Virus record (IMG/VR): IMGVR_UViG_3300023174_000249
Coordinates: 1 to 48,868 of that record
Reading direction: 5' to 3' (one strand)
Length of the DNA: 48,868 nucleotides
Source: a virus
The translations under genes were made by a program, and so were the position numbers. Positions 42,971-48,868 of this stretch are shown in pieces (position 1 is the stretch's first letter; each line of letters begins with the position of its first letter). The notes under the pieces are model-generated. The model had not been told where the DNA came from and did no database searches. It saw nothing but the letters and a program-made list of their open reading frames with translations.

Positions 42971-45900
42971 TGGACAGAGATCAACAACGGAAAAACAAGC
43001 GCAACACTGTTTCAGGGTTTTCGTGTACTTCTGGCGCTGAATTAACACCGCTTAAAAGTCCTACGGGTAGACCTGGGGTTGCTTGCGATCCGACGCCAGC
43101 AGCGCCACTTCCCCTTAGTCCTTCGACGCCAGCGCCCTGTCCTCCTCTTCTTCCAGTCCCGCTAAATCTACCTCCAGGGCTTATAATCAATAATGACCCT
43201 GCTGTTGCTTTTTGTCCTTCAACTGGCGGCTATAGTGTGACGGGTACTACTGCTACATCTGTAGCCGCAGGAACACAGCAACAAGTTGTTATTTTTACGG
43301 CGTTAGAAAATATTACCGAAAACCAACTGAATTATTTGTTTGAAGTGATGCCTAGCTCTAGCGCTGCTATTGTTGCGGCAGCTTTGAGTGGTGCGACGAG
43401 TACTGTTATAAACTTAACGCATTTAAACTACGCGCAGTCTGAAGAGTTAATAATTACTATTCAAGATGCAAAATTTACAGTTAACACGCTTGCAGTAGAA
43501 CAGGCTAGAAATTTGCTAATTTGCCAGGTAGAAAATGATTTACAGTTCGCGACGTGTCCTACGTCTGCTTACTTTGGGCCGTCTGCCGCTGTACCTGCTG
43601 GTTTACTTTATACGCCCACTGCCACTGCGGCGACTGGATCTGTTTTAGTAAATTTCGCACTAACTCCCACTTCCGGAAACCAGACTGCTTTTACGTTAAT
43701 TAATATTCCCAGCTTAACTGCTGCGGCAGCCCAAGCCAATAGTCTTGCGTTCTCGCAGGCCGACAGTTTGTTACGCTGCGTATTCGGGAACGCGGCAACA
43801 GCTGCTGCGTGTTGCGCCACAGGATCTCCTGGTAACAATCTAGGGTTCACTTATTGCGTGCCTACAACTGGGCCTACTATCGAGGGTTCGGCTACAGCTG
43901 TTGGTTATTTTTCTGTATCTGCTAATACTGTTTTTTCTGCAGTGTCGGCAACAGAAGCGAATAGCGTTGCTAGAGAATTGTCGCGCGAATCTTTAAACTG
44001 TTATTTCCCCAGTACAGGAGTTACAGCGACTTGCGTAGGCCTAGGTTTAACTGCCCCGTTCGCGCCGGATGCAACTACCGCAGCCTATCTACCGCCTGGA
44101 TCAGTTATTTTATACGACACTGATGCGAGTGTGACTGCGGCTAATGCGCAAGCCTCGGCTATAGCTTTTGCTTCTTTGAATTGTTTCTGGAGCAACGCAG
44201 AAATAACAGCATTTTGCCCACCGTCCGGGACTTTCACAGCTATCAATAATTCAGTTTATAATTTAGCCGCTAGCGCTTCGGCTTCTCTGAATTATTCAAG
44301 TACGATTTTAGCGAACACAGTAATTTCTTACACCAGTTATGCTGATGCAAACACGCAAGCATTAGGATTGGCTTCCGCTAATGTGTCTTGTATTTATTGT
44401 AACGCTGTAGTAGCGCCTACGTGTATCGGAGGCATCAACGGGACTATAGGCGCAACAGCTAATTTAATTTGTAGCGTATTGGCGAATGTGGCGCAAAACA
44501 CGGCTATATCCGTGGGTAATATATTAGTCAGCTCATCAGAAGGCGGAATAAACTGTTGCTACGGAAGTGATGCGGTAAATAATACAATCAATTGCGGCGG
44601 CGAAGCCTATCGAAACGCTGGTAGTAATTTTACCAGCGTAGATAGTTTCTTCTTACCTGCCAATATAATTACAGTATGTGAAGATACTCCCGCGCCCCCA
44701 CCACCTCCAGTATTATTTAGTTATGAGAGATTATTCGCGACTAACGTTGCGCAAGTCGGTTGCTGCTCGGATATATTACTATGCGGCGGGCTAACAGGAT
44801 CAGTAACTGCGTTGCCGCCTCTTTGGTCCTACACTTCTAATTTATTTGACGCGTATCCATATGGTGCAACTTTTTATACTAATAGTTCCGGAGAGACGCC
44901 TTACGCGTTTCCTGCCGGATTTGGTTATGTAGTCTCCCGCGACGTTACGCCTAGAGCGTATAGAACTGTTACCGGGGGTACTGGCTACACTAATAGTCTA
45001 ACCAGTTGTATTAGCTGTAGCCTCGACACTACTGCCTATACTTTAAAAGGATCGACTGCTGTAAATTACTCATCAACAGCCGCCGCCATGGTTGACATGT
45101 TCTGCGGCGGTCCCACTGCGCAGAATGTAACGTTGTACACAAGCACAGATAATATTTTATCTTCTACGTCTACATGGTACACAGATGTCTGCGGATTATC
45201 CGCGTTTACCCCGGTCACAGTCGCGTCTCCTACTGGACGTTATTTTATAGGTTATAGAGCTGGTTCTACCGGGTATTTACTGGCTTTTGCAAGTACCGGA
45301 AGTAATGCAGCCAATGTAGTGGCGTCTTATAACACAACAAGTTGCCCTGTGTCTGTGTATCCCTACGCTGTATATTTGGGTAGTATATGCGCGACAGGCG
45401 TAGGAGCTACAACCCTATATGGCTCGCTTCCAGCGCCTCAATTATTTACATCGCCCACAGGCAGTTCAGCTACTTTTTATACAAGTCAATTTAATGACGC
45501 AGCTATTTATTCAGTTGGCGCTACAAGCTACATTAACTATCTAGCGGCGGACGCGACAGTTTATTCGCGGTCTATATATGGTAACACCGCAGCCCCGCCG
45601 TTCACTTGCACTACTGTATATAAAACAACGGTGCAGTGGTCCAATGTATCAGCAGCTGAGGTTTGTGATTATCCAAATTTCTACAGCCCTACTGCTGATG
45701 GTATATTTAACACCAATATAAGAACACTTTGGTGTGATGTGGAAAACCCTTTCGTTAGCAGCGCAACAGCTAAATTTTTTACGAGTCCGGTTGGTATTTC
45801 TGGCTCCGAATTTAAACCCGGCGTGTCCGGTCCTGTATACCTATCCAAATTTACTCCAGGCGATAAATACAGATCATCTTACCGCCAATACTCCTGGAGT

Positions 45901-48480
45901 AACGTAAATTCGACATTAAAAAGTTACACGGCTGCGTTCAAAGAAAGTCCATTTATTCAGACGCAAGGTTTTACCGGAACGAATATATGGTTACATAGCG
46001 CGACTGCGGACCTTATGGGTGTATCTAATGTGGGTTCTCGACCAAGAACAAAAGAGTTTCTGAATATGCCAGCAAGTAATACGTGCGCGCAATCTCCGGT
46101 CTATTCAGATATTAAATTTGCCTTAACCACGCCAGCTGCGCTATTTGCTACATACAAACGACTTCCGTTTCCTCCAGCCGTAGCGCAAGGTCTCTATAGC
46201 AATAACTTATTGTTTGACGGCATAGGTTATCAACTTTCTTCTAGTGTTAATGGTACTACGGGCGCTAACACTATAACTCTAAACGACTTAACTAAAGTTG
46301 GCGCTGGCTTCGCTGGAGCGATCATTTCTACAAATGCGACAGGCATTAGTGATATAGGCATACGCCCGTATCCTACGTATATCGCCGGAATTAATGAAAC
46401 GTCTGGTGTGGTAACGTTAGGTGGTTATTATAATAGTGTAAATGCTGGCTTTACGGGACGTCCAGTGCATGTGACGGGTTTTAAAATTGACGCGACCGGT
46501 TGGACAGGCGGCGGAGGGAGTCCTAATTTTCAGTGTAGTGGGCCTCATTGTAATAAATTAGAAGTAGGTCATTCTTTATTTTCGTACAAAATAGTAAGCC
46601 CAGGCGGTGGTTTTATATCTAGTGGTTTCGTGACACGCGTAATTGGTTCAACGGTTTATTATTCTTCTTCTCCAGGTTTCGATAATTTCCTTGCTACGTT
46701 TGACGGTACAGGCGCGTCTGATGGTTCAGGCCATGTGTATGTGCAAGGACGCCAATTCGCTAGATTTTGGTTGGGTGATAATAAACAAAATCCAGTACTC
46801 AGTAATCTTTATTCGAATAATCACAATTATATTTGGAAACAAGGCAATCCGGCAACAGCATACACTACTGCTAAAAATTTAGTACTGGGTAATACAGCAG
46901 GGTCTACTGCGGAATTTATAGTTGCCGGTGTCAACTATGCTGGCTTATTAGATTACGTTCCGCGCCCTTACAGCTATACAGGTCCTGTAGAATGGAATGC
47001 GGGAATGAACGCGTATTTAGAGCCTACTTGGACTTACAGCTGTACTGGAGCTGTATCAAGCGGCCTGATTCCTCGATTTAATCGCGCCATCGGCTATATT
47101 AATTCTTGTTGTGATTTAATTACAGCTGCGAATACGGCGGAGTACGGTAATACCGCAGTATCTGCCTGTAAATATTATGAAACGTATCTACCCTATGCGC
47201 TGTATGGTGAGGTTCCTGCGCCAGCATACCATGGGTTTTTACAGTATTTGCCTTTTAATAATACTTATTACTACAACGCAACGACCACACCTGTAAATGG
47301 TGACTATGTAGTAGATAAAAATACAAGTGATCCCGGCAACGGACGATTTGAAAATACTATGTTTGCAGCGGGGCAGGTAGAGCTTAGCTACCCGTGTAGC
47401 GCTAATCAGCTATGGAACGAGCAGCCAAATACTATCTGGATGCGTAAATACATAGGTTACTTTAACGATGATCCGATATACCCAGAATACCCAACGGATG
47501 CCACGTACCCTGGTGGGTGGTTATTAAATGATGCTTCTTATTGGTCCGGTCCGGGAAAATCCAACACGGGCGCAGGTGCCTCTGGCGGCTATGTGTTTAA
47601 AGAATACGAACCAGCTACTGGCGCTGAGACGGGATGTAACTGCGGTAATTTCATACACGAAGAGTACAGCCCTACTTCTGGCGTGCGATACAGTATTTGG
47701 CCTTCTATAAATGCCGGGTGGAATAGTTGTTACGCGGGTTCTCTTTATATGCCGGAAATGATTAGCGTTACCGCTGCGAATCAACCCGTTTTAGATTTCA
47801 ATGAATGCGCGACGGCGTGCAACCCTATCTATACGTGCGCAGGTCCAAGTGATTGTGATATAGGCGCACCAGGTGCTTTTGCTGCCCCGCTTATAGATAC
47901 AGAAGTTATAGCCTTTAACTCCAGTAGCTACGGCATACCCACGTTATTTGATTTTTCCGAAAACCCTATTGTTGGAGGTACCGCTGAAACCTTAAAAGCC
48001 GAAGCGACGGAAATCGCACAGAATCTTGTTAATAGCTTTGTATCTTGTTACTATTTTAATGACTTTCAATTAGGAGAGACCTGCGCAGCCGAAACAGAAA
48101 TTTTATTTAGGCTAGGCTCGGTCGCTGCGGGCGAAGTGATCAGTCAAATATCCAAAGCTGACGCAAATGTAAGAGCTAAAGATATTGCTAATTCCAGAAC
48201 GATCTGCGTGGACGAAAACATTATACCGAATCCGGGTGGGGGCTGTTCGGGTACTTCTATTACTAATGCTGTCTTAGCAGACGAGTTTTTTACAATAGAC
48301 TTGAAGTTTGAGCAAGACTTATGCGCATTCGCTACTACCCTCGAAATCGACCAAAGACTGACAATGCAGACCGTCACGCTAGTAGCTATGACTGTTTGCG
48401 CGTCTAATGGTGAAAATAAAACTATTTATGTGCCAGATTTCGGCAGCGGCGGTAGTAAAAATATGGTTTTGAAACTGTAA
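42970..48480 (+). CDS. Giant Cys-rich repeat tail protein, probable adhesin
   Basis: 1836 residues. After a Pro-rich N-terminus (about 40-75), repeated units of about 65 residues carry an Ala-rich helix followed by Cys: QANSLAFSQADSLLRCVF, EANSVARELSRESLNCYF, ANAQASAIAFASLNCFW, DANTQALGLASANVSCIY (about 252-476). Two similar units return at the C-terminus (about 1677-1750). A Pro stretch (TPAPPPPPVLF, about 575-585) separates a long Tyr/Thr/Ser-rich beta region. The final segment (LTMQTVTLVAMTVCASNGENK) is short strands. Many Cys suggest disulfides or metal sites. Placement after the hub suggests a baseplate fibre or receptor-binding protein. Related repeats exist in surface proteins of Bacteroidota, by memory only. 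Confidence 0.75.
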   Translation: MDRDQQRKNKRNTVSGFSCTSGAELTPLKSPTGRPGVACDPTPAAPLPLSPSTPAPCPPLLPVPLNLPPGLIINNDPAVAFCPSTGGYSVTGTTATSVAAGTQQQVVIFTALENITENQLNYLFEVMPSSSAAIVAAALSGATSTVINLTHLNYAQSEELIITIQDAKFTVNTLAVEQARNLLICQVENDLQFATCPTSAYFGPSAAVPAGLLYTPTATAATGSVLVNFALTPTSGNQTAFTLINIPSLTAAAAQANSLAFSQADSLLRCVFGNAATAAACCATGSPGNNLGFTYCVPTTGPTIEGSATAVGYFSVSANTVFSAVSATEANSVARELSRESLNCYFPSTGVTATCVGLGLTAPFAPDATTAAYLPPGSVILYDTDASVTAANAQASAIAFASLNCFWSNAEITAFCPPSGTFTAINNSVYNLAASASASLNYSSTILANTVISYTSYADANTQALGLASANVSCIYCNAVVAPTCIGGINGTIGATANLICSVLANVAQNTAISVGNILVSSSEGGINCCYGSDAVNNTINCGGEAYRNAGSNFTSVDSFFLPANIITVCEDTPAPPPPPVLFSYERLFATNVAQVGCCSDILLCGGLTGSVTALPPLWSYTSNLFDAYPYGATFYTNSSGETPYAFPAGFGYVVSRDVTPRAYRTVTGGTGYTNSLTSCISCSLDTTAYTLKGSTAVNYSSTAAAMVDMFCGGPTAQNVTLYTSTDNILSSTSTWYTDVCGLSAFTPVTVASPTGRYFIGYRAGSTGYLLAFASTGSNAANVVASYNTTSCPVSVYPYAVYLGSICATGVGATTLYGSLPAPQLFTSPTGSSATFYTSQFNDAAIYSVGATSYINYLAADATVYSRSIYGNTAAPPFTCTTVYKTTVQWSNVSAAEVCDYPNFYSPTADGIFNTNIRTLWCDVENPFVSSATAKFFTSPVGISGSEFKPGVSGPVYLSKFTPGDKYRSSYRQYSWSNVNSTLKSYTAAFKESPFIQTQGFTGTNIWLHSATADLMGVSNVGSRPRTKEFLNMPASNTCAQSPVYSDIKFALTTPAALFATYKRLPFPPAVAQGLYSNNLLFDGIGYQLSSSVNGTTGANTITLNDLTKVGAGFAGAIISTNATGISDIGIRPYPTYIAGINETSGVVTLGGYYNSVNAGFTGRPVHVTGFKIDATGWTGGGGSPNFQCSGPHCNKLEVGHSLFSYKIVSPGGGFISSGFVTRVIGSTVYYSSSPGFDNFLATFDGTGASDGSGHVYVQGRQFARFWLGDNKQNPVLSNLYSNNHNYIWKQGNPATAYTTAKNLVLGNTAGSTAEFIVAGVNYAGLLDYVPRPYSYTGPVEWNAGMNAYLEPTWTYSCTGAVSSGLIPRFNRAIGYINSCCDLITAANTAEYGNTAVSACKYYETYLPYALYGEVPAPAYHGFLQYLPFNNTYYYNATTTPVNGDYVVDKNTSDPGNGRFENTMFAAGQVELSYPCSANQLWNEQPNTIWMRKYIGYFNDDPIYPEYPTDATYPGGWLLNDASYWSGPGKSNTGAGASGGYVFKEYEPATGAETGCNCGNFIHEEYSPTSGVRYSIWPSINAGWNSCYAGSLYMPEMISVTAANQPVLDFNECATACNPIYTCAGPSDCDIGAPGAFAAPLIDTEVIAFNSSSYGIPTLFDFSENPIVGGTAETLKAEATEIAQNLVNSFVSCYYFNDFQLGETCAAETEILFRLGSVAAGEVISQISKADANVRAKDIANSRTICVDENIIPNPGGGCSGTSITNAVLADEFFTIDLKFEQDLCAFATTLEIDQRLTMQTVTLVAMTVCASNGENKTIYVPDFGSGGSKNMVLKL

Positions 48481-48504
48481 CATTATTTTTAAATATATAA
48501 AATT

Positions 48505-48868
48505 ATGAGTAAAATTGAGATATACGTGTTAGGCTCGTTATGTGTAAGTAGTATGATGTTGTGGTGGTTTACTACCAACTTACCTATTCATGTTGTGCAA
48601 ATTCTGCACTGGCTTGGTTTAAAGAAGAATGACAAGGCGTTCTGGGAATCAGACACGCCTATTCATTTGTGGACACAGATGGATTTTAATAACTGGAAAA
48701 TGCGGAGCATTCCCGCGTGGCTGGATGAGCTCACCGCCTGCCCGGGATGTTTGAGTATGCATTTAAGTTTTTGGACATCTTTACTATTGACGGTTCTGAC
48801 TTGGACAGGTTATGATTCTTTGCTTCTTTTTTTACTTGCATGGTTGGGTTGGCCGTATATAGCTAACC
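48505..48868 (+). CDS. Membrane protein, 3' end outside the window
   Basis: The ATG at 48505 opens a frame that runs off the window (121 full codons). It starts MSKIEIYVLGSLCVSSMMLW with a hydrophobic segment (about 5-22). A hydrophilic stretch and a CPGC motif (about 79-82: TACPGCLSMH) follow, then at least one more hydrophobic region (SFWTSLLLTVLTW; LLLFLLAWLGWPY). The CxxC before membrane segments resembles DUF1360-like small membrane proteins of phages. It does not look like a virion protein. Confidence 0.7.
   Translation, partial: MSKIEIYVLGSLCVSSMMLWWFTTNLPIHVVQILHWLGLKKNDKAFWESDTPIHLWTQMDFNNWKMRSIPAWLDELTACPGCLSMHLSFWTSLLLTVLTWTGYDSLLLFLLAWLGWPYIAN

Overview
The window is a 48.9-kb stretch of a large tailed-phage (myovirus-type) genome, tightly packed and almost entirely on the + strand. 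Virion genes occur in assembly order: prohead protease, a scaffold candidate, major capsid protein, neck proteins, tail sheath, tail tube, baseplate spike, tail assembly chaperones, tape measure, hub and a giant adhesin. Cellular-type multisubunit RNA polymerase genes are interleaved with them. Nothing names the host. Most genes lack a clear Shine-Dalgarno, but sigma70-like TTGACA/TATAAT promoters are visible. I did not see portal, terminase, tRNA genes or CRISPR arrays.

Layout. 1-4322: end of an upstream gene, then the C-terminal part of RNA polymerase beta with two inteins. 4413-5006: two small G+C-richer genes (a lipoprotein and a Lys/Glu/Ala-rich helical protein), closed by a two-way terminator. 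5084-5811: a minus-strand group of small related proteins, one broken by a stop codon, facing a divergent promoter. 5879-7009: the catalytic N-terminal part of beta-prime. 7060-10840: low-complexity, lectin/collagen-like and paralogous fibre-type proteins. 10840-13896: the C-terminal part of beta-prime with an intein in the trigger-loop region. 13898-21849: probable internal virion proteins, including one with two EF-hand-like loops and one with a helix-turn-helix. 21857-27884: prohead protease (intein beside the active-site serine), scaffold candidate, small head proteins and major capsid protein, then a strong terminator. 27983-33877: neck proteins, sheath, tube. 33955-42970: spike, frameshifting tail chaperone pair, tape measure, tube-initiator-like protein, hub. 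42970-48480: 1836-residue Cys-rich repeat protein. 48505-end: start of a membrane protein.

How the parts fit. Beta and beta-prime are each encoded as separate polypeptides, so an active enzyme needs fragment assembly plus removal of three inteins. Placement among virion genes suggests late expression and possible packaging as a virion RNA polymerase; this is inference. All four inteins keep both LAGLIDADG motifs with their acidic residues and sit in very conserved parts of their hosts. Other points to check are a slippery A_AAT_TTT heptamer in the tail chaperone pair, overlapping divergent promoters before the beta-prime fragment, and promoters so close to start codons that the mRNAs would be nearly leaderless. 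Functions rest on motifs recognised by eye; no database search was run.
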